Below, piece by piece: positions 40,099 through 48,475 of a DNA stretch of 64,000 nt (position 1 is its first letter; every line of letters begins with the position of its first letter). The stretch covers positions 1,178,001 to 1,242,000 of the forward strand of contig NZ_CP178621.1 of the NCBI RefSeq assembly GCF_047302465.1, read 5' to 3'. This DNA comes from JACMRP01 sp047302465. GTDB taxonomy: Bacteria > Bdellovibrionota > Bdellovibrionia > Bdellovibrionales > Bdellovibrionaceae. Both the position numbers and the translations under genes were made by a program. The notes under the pieces were generated by a model. It saw nothing but the letters and a program-made list of their open reading frames with translations. It had not been told where the DNA came from and searched no databases.

Positions 40099-41667
40099 AT
40101 GAAACGCGTTCTATTTTTAGGTGCGTTGCTTGTTTCTTCACAGGTGCTCGCGGGGGAGTATCTAGTGAAATACAGAAGCAACAATGCATTCTCAACACTG
40201 TCGGCACTTTCCTATAACAATCAGATCCAAGTCTTGGACAACCATACGGTGGGTCGCCTTGTTAAAGTAGACATCAACGATAATAACGAAGCTCCAATTT
40301 TAGCTTCTTTATTGAGCAACCCACAAATCGAGTACGTAGTACCGAATTTCAAGTTGCATGCTTTCTCAGCACCAATGGATCCGGTTGCTTTGAAAAATCA
40401 ATGGGCGAACGCAAAAGTTCAAGCTGAAAAAGCTTGGCAAAGAGCGGGCAACCGCGGCAGCAAAAACGTTCTTGTAGCTGTTATCGACACGGGTGTTGAT
40501 TACAGACATGCGTCTTTGGCTGCGAACATGGTCCCAGGTTTTGACTTTGCTGAAAACGACAATGATCCAATGGATAAAACTGGCTTCCAAAATCCAGGTC
40601 ACGGAACTCACTGTGCAGGTGTGATCGGTGCGACGGGTGTTGTTGAAGGCGGTATCATCGGTATCAGCCCAGAAGTTTCAATCATGCCTCTTCGTTTCTT
40701 AACAGAAAACGGATCTGGTGACTTGAACAACGCGATCAAAGCAATCGACTACGCAATCGCTAACAAAGTACAAGTGATCTCTGCATCTTGGGGTGCAACA
40801 GTTCCTCGTGCGACAGCGGCTCCTCTTCTTGAGGCAGTTAAGCGTGCGGATGATGCTGGTCTTATCTTTGTTTCTGCTGCAGCAAATGACGGCAAAAACA
40901 ATGACGTGACTGAAGTTTATCCTGCGAACAATGGACTTCCGAACTCAATCACAGTTGCAGCTTCTGGTCCTAATGATGAAAAACCATCTTGGTCAAACTA
41001 CGGTTTAGCAAAAGTACACTTGGCTTCTCCTGGTTTGAACATCACAAGCACATTGCCAGGCGATAAGTACGGCGATTTGTCTGGAACTTCTATGGCGACT
41101 CCGCTTGTGTCAGGGATCGTAGCTTTGATGAAAGCTCAAGATCCTTCACTAACTGGTGCTCAAGCTCGTGCGATTTTGCAAGTAACTGGTGCGAAAGCTC
41201 AGATCCAAACTGCTTGTAACTGCCGTGTTGACGCTTTTGCAGCGGTTGATGCTGTGATGAATAAGCAAATGGTTTTGGTACCTGCTGCTGCAACAGTTGG
41301 CCAAGCTGAAGTTATCAACTTCCAAGTATTGCATGGTACGGCGCCATTCAAGTTCGTAAGTGCAAATCCTTCAGTAGCTTCTGTTACTGATGCGGGTGTG
41401 ATGACGGCTTCTAGCAACGGTACAACAACTATCACTGTGACTGATGCTTCTGGTAAGACTGCAACTACATTGGATATCAATGTTGGTTCAAAACAGTCTC
41501 CACCACCAAGTCAGCCACCAAGCCAACCAGGTCAACCGCCTTCTCAGCCTCCGGGTCAGCCACCAGGCAGTCCTGGACAACCAGGCCAATGCCCATTGGG
41601 CGATCCGATGATTTGCCAAATCATCTGCCAATTGCAACCACAACTTCCGTTCTGCTCTCAACCATAA
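40099..41667 (+). CDS. Secreted subtilisin-like (S8) serine protease with Ig-like domain
   Basis: 522 residues. Signal peptide (MKRVLFLGALLVSSQVLA), an N-terminal I9-type propeptide (EYLVKYRSNNAF ... VEYVVPNFKLHAF), then the S8 catalytic domain with Asp in VAVIDTGVDYRH, His in GHGTHCAG and Ser in GTSMATPLVSG. From about residue 395 a bacterial Ig-like (BIG2-type) domain (VLVPAAATVGQAEVINFQV), then a 40-residue Pro/Gln/Gly tail and a Cys-rich end (CPLGDPMICQIICQLQPQLPFC). Predators secrete many such proteases. Strong GGAGG site, codon use suggests high expression. Confidence 0.94.
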   Translation: MKRVLFLGALLVSSQVLAGEYLVKYRSNNAFSTLSALSYNNQIQVLDNHTVGRLVKVDINDNNEAPILASLLSNPQIEYVVPNFKLHAFSAPMDPVALKNQWANAKVQAEKAWQRAGNRGSKNVLVAVIDTGVDYRHASLAANMVPGFDFAENDNDPMDKTGFQNPGHGTHCAGVIGATGVVEGGIIGISPEVSIMPLRFLTENGSGDLNNAIKAIDYAIANKVQVISASWGATVPRATAAPLLEAVKRADDAGLIFVSAAANDGKNNDVTEVYPANNGLPNSITVAASGPNDEKPSWSNYGLAKVHLASPGLNITSTLPGDKYGDLSGTSMATPLVSGIVALMKAQDPSLTGAQARAILQVTGAKAQIQTACNCRVDAFAAVDAVMNKQMVLVPAAATVGQAEVINFQVLHGTAPFKFVSANPSVASVTDAGVMTASSNGTTTITVTDASGKTATTLDINVGSKQSPPPSQPPSQPGQPPSQPPGQPPGSPGQPGQCPLGDPMICQIICQLQPQLPFCSQP

Positions 41668-41690
41668 TTGAGAATTGAAATGAAGAAAGA

Positions 41691-41717
41691 AAAGGCTCCG
41701 GAAACGGGGCCTTTTTT
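41691..41717 (+). terminator. Terminator after the protease gene
   Basis: AAGGCTCC, 6-nt GGAAAC-type loop, GGGGCCTT and six T. Nearly identical to the hairpin at 44409-44435. May also act for the convergent MocR gene (stop at 41719). Confidence 0.9.
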
Positions 41718-41718
41718 G

Positions 41719-43107
41719 TTATAGCAGATCTCTCAAAATCCTGAGCCCCTCTGTGATTTCTTTTTCATTTACTCCGGCGAAGCCGATTCTTAAGTGTGTG
41801 CCCCGAGACTTCAGATAGTCCATGGAGCTTTCATTTTGAAAGAAAACACTTTTGCTCTTTGCTCGATTTGCGACGCTTGCCGAATCCTGGCGCAAATTCA
41901 CCCAAATCGACATGCCTCCATTAGGATTGATCCAATCTATTTGGTGCTGCGCCTGAATTTTTTTAAGTTCTTCGATCATGTGAAAATAGCGGCCTTCATA
42001 AATTCGGCGCGTTTTTCTTAAGTGTCGTTCAAAGCCACCATCACGGATCCAAGCTCCCAGTCCGATTTGGCTCAAGGAATCGGTTTGTCTAGAAATCAAA
42101 TATTTCTGATAGCTCATTTTTTCTAGGATATTAGCGTCGCACCCGAGAACTCCTAAACGTGCTCCAGGAAACAATACTTTTGAAAAACTGCAAACGTAGA
42201 TTCCCAAATCAGTTTCGGCTGAAATCGGCGAAGGCGGTGGGCCGATATAGTGAAACTCGTTATCATAGTCGTCCTCAAGAATAGGAATGTGGTGGCGCTC
42301 CGCTATTTGAATCAGATTTTGACGGCGCCGAGGGCTTAAACCCACCGTCGTCGGATATTGATGAAGAGGAGTCACATAGATCATCTTGATATCGTGTTTT
42401 TTTAACTTCTCTTTAAGATCGTCGGTATTGAGGCCTTCAGTGTCGACTTCAATCGGAACGAGAATAGCCCCCAAGCTTTCAAAGAGTCTCCAAGCAGGGG
42501 GATAGCCTTTTCTTTCAACGGCGATCTTGTCCCCTGGCTTTACAAATGTCCGTGTTGCAAGATAGAGCGCTTCTTGGGACCCATTGGTGACCATGTAGTC
42601 TTTGGATGTTAGGTTTCGACTTTTCCTGAGATATTCCGAGACCTCTTTGAGGCAGGACTCCAACCCATTCGTCAGTCCATAGTTGAGTTGATCGGGTTTA
42701 GTACGCTTAAGGCCCGCAGACAGGACTCTGCGAAATTCGTCTTTTGGAAACAATCTGAGATCGGGCTGTCCGCCCCAAAACTCCAGTCTATATCTTGTTC
42801 GCTCAAGATCTATCACTGGCTGAGAAAGTGCGATCTCGGACAGGGACTTTTTGTTTTTAGATTTAGTCGTTTTAGCTGAGTCGGTGACTGGGATTTTTGC
42901 AGAGACAATGTATTTAGATCTTGGAGTGGATTCAATCCATCCTTCCGCAACGAGATCTTGGCAAACTCGCATAATGGTAAATCGGTGGCAGCGATAGAGT
43001 CTGGACAGATCCCTTGTCGACGGGAGTGCGTCCCCTGATTTAAGAGTTGCGTTTTTCATCTTCGAGATGAGATCTGAATAAACTTTTTGGTAGATAGTAT
43101 TTTTCAT
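41719..43107 (-). CDS. MocR-type regulator: GntR HTH fused to class I aminotransferase
   Basis: 462 residues. N-terminal winged helix (KNATLKSGDALPSTRDLSRLYRCHRFTIMRVCQDLVAEG, residues 17-55), linker, then a fold type I PLP domain: TNGSQEALYLA, YVTPLHQYPT, EDDYDNEFHY and the PLP lysine in CSFSKVLFPGARLG. MocR proteins sense PLP or amine adducts and often control divergent genes. Divergent from the GNAT-PaiB pair with a perfect inverted repeat between. Confidence 0.94.
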   Translation of the reverse strand: MKNTIYQKVYSDLISKMKNATLKSGDALPSTRDLSRLYRCHRFTIMRVCQDLVAEGWIESTPRSKYIVSAKIPVTDSAKTTKSKNKKSLSEIALSQPVIDLERTRYRLEFWGGQPDLRLFPKDEFRRVLSAGLKRTKPDQLNYGLTNGLESCLKEVSEYLRKSRNLTSKDYMVTNGSQEALYLATRTFVKPGDKIAVERKGYPPAWRLFESLGAILVPIEVDTEGLNTDDLKEKLKKHDIKMIYVTPLHQYPTTVGLSPRRRQNLIQIAERHHIPILEDDYDNEFHYIGPPPSPISAETDLGIYVCSFSKVLFPGARLGVLGCDANILEKMSYQKYLISRQTDSLSQIGLGAWIRDGGFERHLRKTRRIYEGRYFHMIEELKKIQAQHQIDWINPNGGMSIWVNLRQDSASVANRAKSKSVFFQNESSMDYLKSRGTHLRIGFAGVNEKEITEGLRILRDLL

Positions 43108-43113
43108 TTTCTC

Positions 43114-43156
43114 TGGTCTATATGAAATATTGTTTCTGGTTATTTTAAATAGACCA
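43114..43156. promoter_or_regulatory. Inverted repeat TGGTCTAT...ATAGACCA, probable MocR operator
   Basis: Perfect 8-bp arms at 43114-43121 and 43149-43156, with a related half-site TGGTTATT at 43137-43144. Lies in the 71-nt gap between the MocR gene and the GNAT gene, the usual position for MocR binding sites that combine direct and inverted repeats. Confidence 0.65.
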
Positions 43157-43178
43157 AAAGAGTCTTAAATTCAAGTCC

Positions 43179-43793
43179 ATGAATCAGGAACAAAATGAAG
43201 ATATTTGGGTAAAACCCCTTTTTGTAGAAGGAAGGCAGCTGCGACTTGAGCCTTTGGCCCTAAAGCATCTGGACGATTTGGAAAAAAATCTTTTGTCGGC
43301 TCAATCATGGCATTTCGTCCACTGGCAAAGCAGGACAAGGGCGGACATGGAAAAGGCTATTTTAAGGTCTTTCCAGGTTCGAAAAGAGGGTTTAGGAAGC
43401 AGTGTCGCGATGGTCCTTAGGTCCACCGGTGAAGCTGTAGGGATGAGTCGATTCATGGGACTTAATCGAATGCACAGATATCTTGAAATAGGTGGGACTT
43501 GGATTGGTGATCAGTGGCAGAAAACCTTTGTAAATACGGAAGCTAAAATTCTGATGCTGTCTCATGCTTTCGAAACGATTCAATGCCAAAGAGTCGAATT
43601 TAGGGTCGACGCCTTAAATTTTAGTTCCCAAAGGGGAGTTTTACGACTGGGGGCCAAATACGAAGGTGAACTCAGAAATGCGTGCCTTCTGCCGGACGGA
43701 AGAAAGCGTGACTACAAAGTGTATTCAATCTTGGACTCAGAATGGCCAAATATTAAATCAACACTAAACTGGTATCTGGAGAAATATGTATAG
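43179..43793 (+). CDS. GNAT-family N-acetyltransferase (RimJ/RimL-like)
   Basis: 204 residues. RQLRLEPLALKHLDDL at the start and GSSVAMVLRSTGEAVGMSRFMGLN, GGTWIGDQWQKTFVNTEAKILMLSHAFE and VEFRVDALNFSSQRGVLRLGAKYEG follow the GNAT acetyl-CoA binding and C-terminal pattern of the RimJ/RimL subfamily. Overlaps the PaiB gene by 8 nt. Substrate could be an amine or peptide; PaiA/PaiB-like pairing points to polyamines but is not proof. Confidence 0.85.
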   Translation: MNQEQNEDIWVKPLFVEGRQLRLEPLALKHLDDLEKNLLSAQSWHFVHWQSRTRADMEKAILRSFQVRKEGLGSSVAMVLRSTGEAVGMSRFMGLNRMHRYLEIGGTWIGDQWQKTFVNTEAKILMLSHAFETIQCQRVEFRVDALNFSSQRGVLRLGAKYEGELRNACLLPDGRKRDYKVYSILDSEWPNIKSTLNWYLEKYV

Positions 43794-44397
43794 ACCACCT
43801 TATTCAAAAACTGCAGACACGAACCTGGCGTTGGATCTTATTCGCGAATACCCATTGGGGCTGTTAATTTCCAATTTTGAGCAGAAGCTCGAAGCTAACT
43901 ACTTACCTTTCTTAGTAGAGCAAGACGGAGAAGACACGTATTTGCTTGCCCACTGTGCGAAAGCAAACCCTCAGTGGCGACGTTTGGTAGGGGATGTGCT
44001 TGTTAGTTTTCAAGGCCCCCAGAGGTATATTTCGCCAACGATATATGTCGGCAAAAACCAAGTGCCGACCTGGAATTATGCCGCTGTTCAAGTTCATGGC
44101 GTCGCAGAACATTTTTCGGATTCGGAGTCTTTAAAGAAGGTTTTAAATGACTCTGTAAGGTTTTTCGAGGCAGGGAATGGAACGAATTGGTCTTATGACC
44201 TTCCGCCAAAGCTACAAGAGAGTTTAGAGTCTGCGATTGTCGGGATTAGGATTAAAGTTCTTAATGTCGAGGCGAAATTTAAACTCAGTCAAAATCGCGG
44301 CTCTGAAGACTATGATGCAGTTTCAAATTTTCTAAGCAATAGTAATAAAGAATCAGACCGGACAATGTACAACTGGATGATCAAGTCTCGGTCTTAG
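43786..44397 (+). CDS. PaiB/FMN-binding family protein
   Basis: 203 residues matching the PaiB family: MYRPPYSKTADT, YPLGLLISNFEQKLEANYLPFLV, LAHCAKANPQWRRL, VLVSFQGPQRYISPTIY, VPTWNYAAVQVHG. In Bacillus PaiB is annotated as a transcriptional regulator with a split-barrel FMN fold and works with the acetyltransferase PaiA, so the coupled GNAT gene fits. Regulated presumably by the divergent MocR protein. Confidence 0.92.
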   Translation: MYRPPYSKTADTNLALDLIREYPLGLLISNFEQKLEANYLPFLVEQDGEDTYLLAHCAKANPQWRRLVGDVLVSFQGPQRYISPTIYVGKNQVPTWNYAAVQVHGVAEHFSDSESLKKVLNDSVRFFEAGNGTNWSYDLPPKLQESLESAIVGIRIKVLNVEAKFKLSQNRGSEDYDAVSNFLSNSNKESDRTMYNWMIKSRS

Positions 44398-44408
44398 TAG
44401 CTCGTGGG

Positions 44409-44435
44409 AAAAGGCTCCAGAAACGGAGCCTTTTT
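44409..44435 (+). terminator. Terminator after the PaiB gene
   Basis: AAAAGGCTCC, loop AGAAAC, GGAGCC and five T. The tail reaches the stop codon of the convergent NADAR gene (44434). Close copy of the terminator at 41691. Confidence 0.9.
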
Positions 44436-44985
44436 AGTTTTGTACTTTTGCCTTCAATGATTCGCGGATTTTCTCTAGCAAAATTCCCAGTTTATTTTTT
44501 CCGGTGCGGTCGCCGCAGTCACCCCAATAGCAATCATTTTTAGTATGCTCATAGATACGGGCGTTGCCAGTTGAAAGTAGTAACTTTTGCAGATCTGGAT
44601 AGCGGTTGAATTTATCTATCACGGCTTTTTCCATGAACTCATCTTTGCGCTGATCCCAGTCTGCACGTTTTGGAATGCCTTTATCACGTCCGCGTTGGGC
44701 CGCTTCCATCGGCGAAGGAGCACTTTGCACCCAAGCGATTAAGTCGTCTTTGTCATACTTGTGAGCTTGGTAATAGTGCTCACTGGTAGGCCACCATTTT
44801 TCGTCAACAAAGACCGGGTAGGGGGCAAAGTTTGAAAACTCGCCATAAGGCTCTTTTGTTGAATAGAAATCCAGAATTTCTTCTTGATACACCGTGATAG
44901 GAGTTTTGTAGTTCTCCGCTTTACCGACATTTTTTTGGGCACAAGACGCTGCCATAAGACAGACGAGTAAAAAGATAGCTTTCAT
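44434..44985 (-). CDS. NADAR-domain lipoprotein
   Basis: 183 residues. The N-terminus MKAIFLLVCLMAASC is a lipoprotein signal with lipobox MAASC. The rest is a NADAR (YbiA-like) domain: FYSTKEPYGEFSNFAPYPV, KWWPTSEHYYQAHK, RADWDQRKDEFM, and WGDCGDRTGKNKLGILLEKIR. NADAR proteins are normally cytoplasmic hydrolases of ADP-ribose or riboflavin-pathway N-glycosides. A lipid-anchored, exported form is unexpected. Convergent with paiB. Confidence 0.88.
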   Translation of the reverse strand: MKAIFLLVCLMAASCAQKNVGKAENYKTPITVYQEEILDFYSTKEPYGEFSNFAPYPVFVDEKWWPTSEHYYQAHKYDKDDLIAWVQSAPSPMEAAQRGRDKGIPKRADWDQRKDEFMEKAVIDKFNRYPDLQKLLLSTGNARIYEHTKNDCYWGDCGDRTGKNKLGILLEKIRESLKAKVQN

Positions 44986-45146
44986 TCCTCGAATCCTATT
45001 CCGAAGTTGAAGGGATGATCAAACGAAAAGGCCAATTTAAGCGTGGCCCCAGGAACATTCTGACGGAACACTATGTATGGAACAGGGGCTTGATTTTGCC
45101 TGTAAGGAGTGGGGAAATTAGCGGTAATTCACCATGAGGAGTTCCC

Positions 45147-45614
45147 ATGAAGTTTTTAAGCATTGTGGCGGTTTTGATTTCTTTTGTCGGTTTTGGCTCT
45201 CAAGCGTCTGCGGTTGAGCAAAACTATGCTTTTGATCTGACGTATGACGAACAATACTGGTTCGATGGCAATCACCACAATGCAAAATGGAGCACTCCGG
45301 TTGAGTCGGTTGTGAGTATCGAGCAGGATTGGAAGTGGATCGAGCTCGATAGTCGTATCTTTGTTCACTCCGTATGCAGCCTAAACTCGGGTGGTGGATT
45401 TCCACAAAAAATGGAAATGGTTCCGGGCGCAACGTTTTCGTTCAAGCTAAATGATGACTCTTTCTCGCGTGTTCGTAACAGGGAAATGTTCGTGCGCGTA
45501 GAATCTTATGACAAAACTACGGGCAAAATGAATATCGTGGCAGCTTGCTCTTGGTATTACACTGGTGGCGGTGGCGGTAGCCTAAGCATCACAGGAACTG
45601 CGACTCCGAAGTAG
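45147..45614 (+). CDS. Secreted protein of unknown function
   Basis: 155 residues, signal peptide (MKFLSIVAVLISFVGFGSQASA), GAGGAG site 6 nt upstream. The mature part is rich in aromatic residues (YAFDLTYDEQYWFDG, WKWIELDSRIF) with two Cys (HSVCSLN, AACSWYY) and a Gly-rich end. Beta-sandwich likely. No family recognised. Confidence 0.75.
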   Translation: MKFLSIVAVLISFVGFGSQASAVEQNYAFDLTYDEQYWFDGNHHNAKWSTPVESVVSIEQDWKWIELDSRIFVHSVCSLNSGGGFPQKMEMVPGATFSFKLNDDSFSRVRNREMFVRVESYDKTTGKMNIVAACSWYYTGGGGGSLSITGTATPK

Positions 45615-45653
45615 TTTCTTGACCACTTTCTAGAATTTAGCGACGCTTATGGG

Positions 45654-46250
45654 ATGAAAACAATCATCCCATTTTTTATTTTAGTGTTTGGTTTGAACTC
45701 TTTTGCGGATTGCAACTTGAAGGTCGCGACTGCGGCCGGGCAGTATATGGCTGAGCTTGAAAAAGCGAAGCTCACGAAGTATCAAAATAACAGTGTCTGC
45801 GAAGTTTTAAGTTATGAGGTCTCGAATTGCTCGAAAGCGCAAAAAGCAAAGCTAGAAAATGCCTTCAATCTCAAGGAAGTCCTCTACAATTATTGCCAAC
45901 CTCATTTGCCTCCACCTCAAAATATTGGTTTGCCACCACAACAATTGATGAAGGGGGCAGAACTTTATAGCTGGAAAGATCATAGTGGCTACTACTGGTA
46001 TGCCCTTCTGCCTGGAACGAATGCGAATAAAGAGACCAAACAGTTGCTCGAGAACAAACTCAGCGAAGGAAACCTGAAAATGCATCTTGCAAACCTTCCT
46101 GCCGACACCTACGTTTCATGGAATAGCGTTATGAATATCAAAGACAAAGAGAAATTAGAGTTCTCCTACCCATCGGCAAAAGTATCAGAAGAAATCAAAG
46201 CGACAGCTCTTCAAGCTAAACTTCAACTCTCTACAGAATCCTCTAAGTAG
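45654..46250 (+). CDS. Secreted protein of unknown function
   Basis: 198 residues, signal peptide (MKTIIPFFILVFGLNSFA). Four Cys within the first 90 residues (DCNLK, SVCEV, SNCSK, NYCQP). A Pro-rich linker (PHLPPPQNIGLPPQQL) precedes a WKDHSGYYWYALLPGTN segment and an amphipathic C-terminus. Ribosome site weak. Possibly co-transcribed with the preceding secreted protein (39-nt gap). Confidence 0.7.
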   Translation: MKTIIPFFILVFGLNSFADCNLKVATAAGQYMAELEKAKLTKYQNNSVCEVLSYEVSNCSKAQKAKLENAFNLKEVLYNYCQPHLPPPQNIGLPPQQLMKGAELYSWKDHSGYYWYALLPGTNANKETKQLLENKLSEGNLKMHLANLPADTYVSWNSVMNIKDKEKLEFSYPSAKVSEEIKATALQAKLQLSTESSK

Positions 46251-46265
46251 TCTCGTATCGATTCG

Positions 46266-46298
46266 GCACCAGTTGTCGCTCTGCGAAAAAACTGGTGC
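46266..46298 (+). terminator. Terminator after the secreted-protein pair
   Basis: Perfect 9-bp stem GCACCAGTT/AACTGGTGC (46266-46274, 46290-46298) with a TCATTTCT tail. Confidence 0.75.
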
Positions 46299-46432
46299 TC
46301 ATTTCTAGTGTCAAAACCCACCGGTCGCGAAGTGCCTCTGAAAAGGTTGGCCTCGCTTTTGCTTTAGTGTCATTGCGTGTGACGTTTCAGAAAAATGAAA
46401 CCACCAATAACCACTAAAGGGGGATTTTAGTT

Positions 46433-47038
46433 ATGAGAATTCTATCTTCGGTTCTTTCGGTTTTGTTAGTTGCAGGAAGTTTAGCAGCACAAGCACAAAG
46501 CGGACTTAGACTGGGCCAGCCAGCTTATGGCGGTACAGGTTGTCCTGGTGGCAGTGCCAGTGTGACATTGAGTCCGGATCAATCGGCTCTGAGTATTCTT
46601 TTCGATAGCTACCTAGCGGAAGCTGGTGCGATGACAGGTAAAACTGTCGATCGTAAATCGTGTAACATCTCGATTCCAGTTCATGTTCCACAAGGGTACA
46701 GCGTAGCGATTTTCCAAGTGGATTATCGTGGGTTCAACTTGATCCCAGCTCGTGGTGCATACACTCGTATGGACACTGAGTACTTCTGGGCAGGTTCTCG
46801 CGGTCCTAGATTCTCTCGTGTTTACTCTGGTCCTCAAACAGACAACTACACTTTCTCTGATGGTTTGATGGCTCAGACACTTGTTTGGACTCCGTGCGGA
46901 GCTAGCGTGAATCTTCGCGTAAACAGCTCAGTAATGGCGCAAACAAACCGTCAGCAAGATCAAACTATGATCACTGTAGACTCTGCCGATTTAACATCTG
47001 GCTTGATCTACCACCTTCAGTGGAGACGTTGCATCTAG
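46433..47038 (+). CDS. DUF4360-family secreted protein
   Basis: 201 residues, signal peptide (MRILSSVLSVLLVAGSLAAQA), then the DUF4360 layout: GGTGCPGGSASVTLSPDQSALSILFDSY near the start, RKSCNISIPVHVPQGYS, and LVWTPCGASVNLRVNSS with a final LQWRRC. Conserved Cys pairs suggest disulfides. The family is known from secreted proteins of fungi and bacteria without a defined function. Ribosome site AAAGGGGG. Confidence 0.88.
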   Translation: MRILSSVLSVLLVAGSLAAQAQSGLRLGQPAYGGTGCPGGSASVTLSPDQSALSILFDSYLAEAGAMTGKTVDRKSCNISIPVHVPQGYSVAIFQVDYRGFNLIPARGAYTRMDTEYFWAGSRGPRFSRVYSGPQTDNYTFSDGLMAQTLVWTPCGASVNLRVNSSVMAQTNRQQDQTMITVDSADLTSGLIYHLQWRRCI

Positions 47039-47061
47039 TTATCTAAGTTTTGGACGAGAAG

Positions 47062-47092
47062 CTCGCCCCTTACTCCTTGTGGGCGAGTTTTT
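47062..47092 (+). terminator. Terminator of the DUF4360 gene overlapping the opposing gene's end
   Basis: CTCGCCC (47062-47068) pairs with GGGCGAG (47081-47087), followed by five T. The 3' half encodes the last codons of the convergent DUF6279 lipoprotein gene. Confidence 0.85.
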
Positions 47093-47900
47093 CAAGAAGT
47101 GCAGCTTTCTCTGTGAGGTTTTCGCAGAGAAGGCTTTTCTGCTTTTCGCTCAAGGAGTTTAAAAGCTGGTAGCCAAACTTTTCAAGGTCAGCTTGATAGG
47201 CGGTGAGAGCTTGTTTGTAGTTCGGATCTGAGTACTGGTTTTTATCAGTATAGTAGTTGCGAACAAAGTTTTGGAGGCTCTCCGGAGACTTGCGAGCCTC
47301 GGTAAACTTCTCAAGGACGTGAGTTCTGTTTTTGATTTGTGCGCGTGCGGGGAAAGGGTTGTTGTTCAAATGCTGGTTCAAAAGTTGGTCTTGGTCTTTC
47401 GTCAAAGACTCAATCCACATCTCTATCCAACGAAGATATTTCTTACGGGAGTCGTTACGGGCCTGCTCGCTGTTTTGAATCTTCTGTTCATTCTCTACGT
47501 TCTTTTTTCGGATGGCCCGTTCAAAATGCTCTAACTGTTCAGCGCTTGCCGAAGAAATAAATTCTACCGCAGTGTCGGTAAACATAGGCAATAGATGCTG
47601 AGAAGCCGCGATAGCATCGCGGTAGTATTTTGCAAAACCGGCTTCCGTCAGAGTGCCAGCGCGGACTTCTTTTTCAAGCTGGCGCAAGGTTTTCGCCCAG
47701 ATCGGGAATTGCTGGCTACGAATTTTCCGTAAATCTTGTTTCAGATCTGATTTAAGCTCTTTGTTCTGCTGCGAGCTTAGATCAAAATAGTCATCTACTT
47801 GAGAAGCGATATAGGTATCAGCCCAATTGACTGCAATATCTAGACGAGTACAGCTGATAATTCCAAGAAAACAAAAAAGGCTTAAAAGGAATTTATTCAT
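47070..47900 (-). CDS. DUF6279 lipoprotein
   Basis: 276 residues with lipobox IISC (MNKFLLSLFCFLGIISC). Almost entirely helical, with the family's opening LDIAVNWADTYIASQVDDYFDL, then KYLRWIEMWIESLTKDQ and a long charged C-terminus. These outer-membrane lipoproteins are common in gamma- and deltaproteobacteria with no established role. Its ATG overlaps the IspZ-like gene stop by 4 nt. Confidence 0.85.
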   Translation of the reverse strand: MNKFLLSLFCFLGIISCTRLDIAVNWADTYIASQVDDYFDLSSQQNKELKSDLKQDLRKIRSQQFPIWAKTLRQLEKEVRAGTLTEAGFAKYYRDAIAASQHLLPMFTDTAVEFISSASAEQLEHFERAIRKKNVENEQKIQNSEQARNDSRKKYLRWIEMWIESLTKDQDQLLNQHLNNNPFPARAQIKNRTHVLEKFTEARKSPESLQNFVRNYYTDKNQYSDPNYKQALTAYQADLEKFGYQLLNSLSEKQKSLLCENLTEKAALLEKLAHKE

Positions 47901-48475
47901 TCCCTCATCTTAGCGACAGATTGCCGCAGATAAAAGACTTCTATGAGCAAATAGATAATAAAAGTGACTGTAAGACCGATGCCTTTCAACAAAGCCCAAT
48001 TTGTTGTGCTCCAGTCATAAGCTGCCCACACGGCAAGCCCTGTGTGAATCGCAAAGAAAAAGCCCGTGCGCCAAGTCACTCCGGCGAGTTTCGTCTTTAC
48101 AACTTCAGGCAACTGATGTCCTTGTTTTTCTGCGAGCACGACGAGTAGTGGTTTTTTAATCAGGTATGATCCCCACATTGCAAATGCAAACAGACCTTCC
48201 ATGAGTGCAGGCTGTAGCTTAAACCAAATGCCTTCACTCGAAATCAACGAGACACCACCTAGAACCAACAAAAGTCCGTTTCCCACCCAAGTCATCGTTG
48301 AAACTTTGCGATGGCGAATCAGTTCGTAAATAATTTCACCGAAGCCAAAAACCATCCCGGCGATAAGACCCGCGACGATTCCGTATTTTTCTTCGATAAC
48401 TGTAAAGGCGATAACAGGAAGAAGCCCGCCAAAAAAGAAAGACAGGGCGGCGGCTTTGCCATTAGCGGGTTTCAA
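47897..48475 (-). CDS. IspZ/YciB-like inner-membrane septation protein
   Basis: 192 residues, five or six hydrophobic helices. FFFGGLLPVIAFTVIEEKYG, FGFGEIIYELIRHRKVS and TWRTGFFFAIHTGLAVWAAY are compatible with the intracellular septation protein A family, though the match is by pattern only. Overlaps pyrC by 14 nt and the next gene by 4 nt, so pyrC-ispZ-DUF6279 form one operon. Confidence 0.72.
   Translation of the reverse strand: MKPANGKAAALSFFFGGLLPVIAFTVIEEKYGIVAGLIAGMVFGFGEIIYELIRHRKVSTMTWVGNGLLLVLGGVSLISSEGIWFKLQPALMEGLFAFAMWGSYLIKKPLLVVLAEKQGHQLPEVVKTKLAGVTWRTGFFFAIHTGLAVWAAYDWSTTNWALLKGIGLTVTFIIYLLIEVFYLRQSVAKMRE

Noticed and set aside
41497..41590. Possible frameshift in the protease C-terminus because of the Pro/Gln repeats
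   Set aside because: The frame stays open and ends in a Cys-rich segment with a terminator right after, so the gene looks intact.
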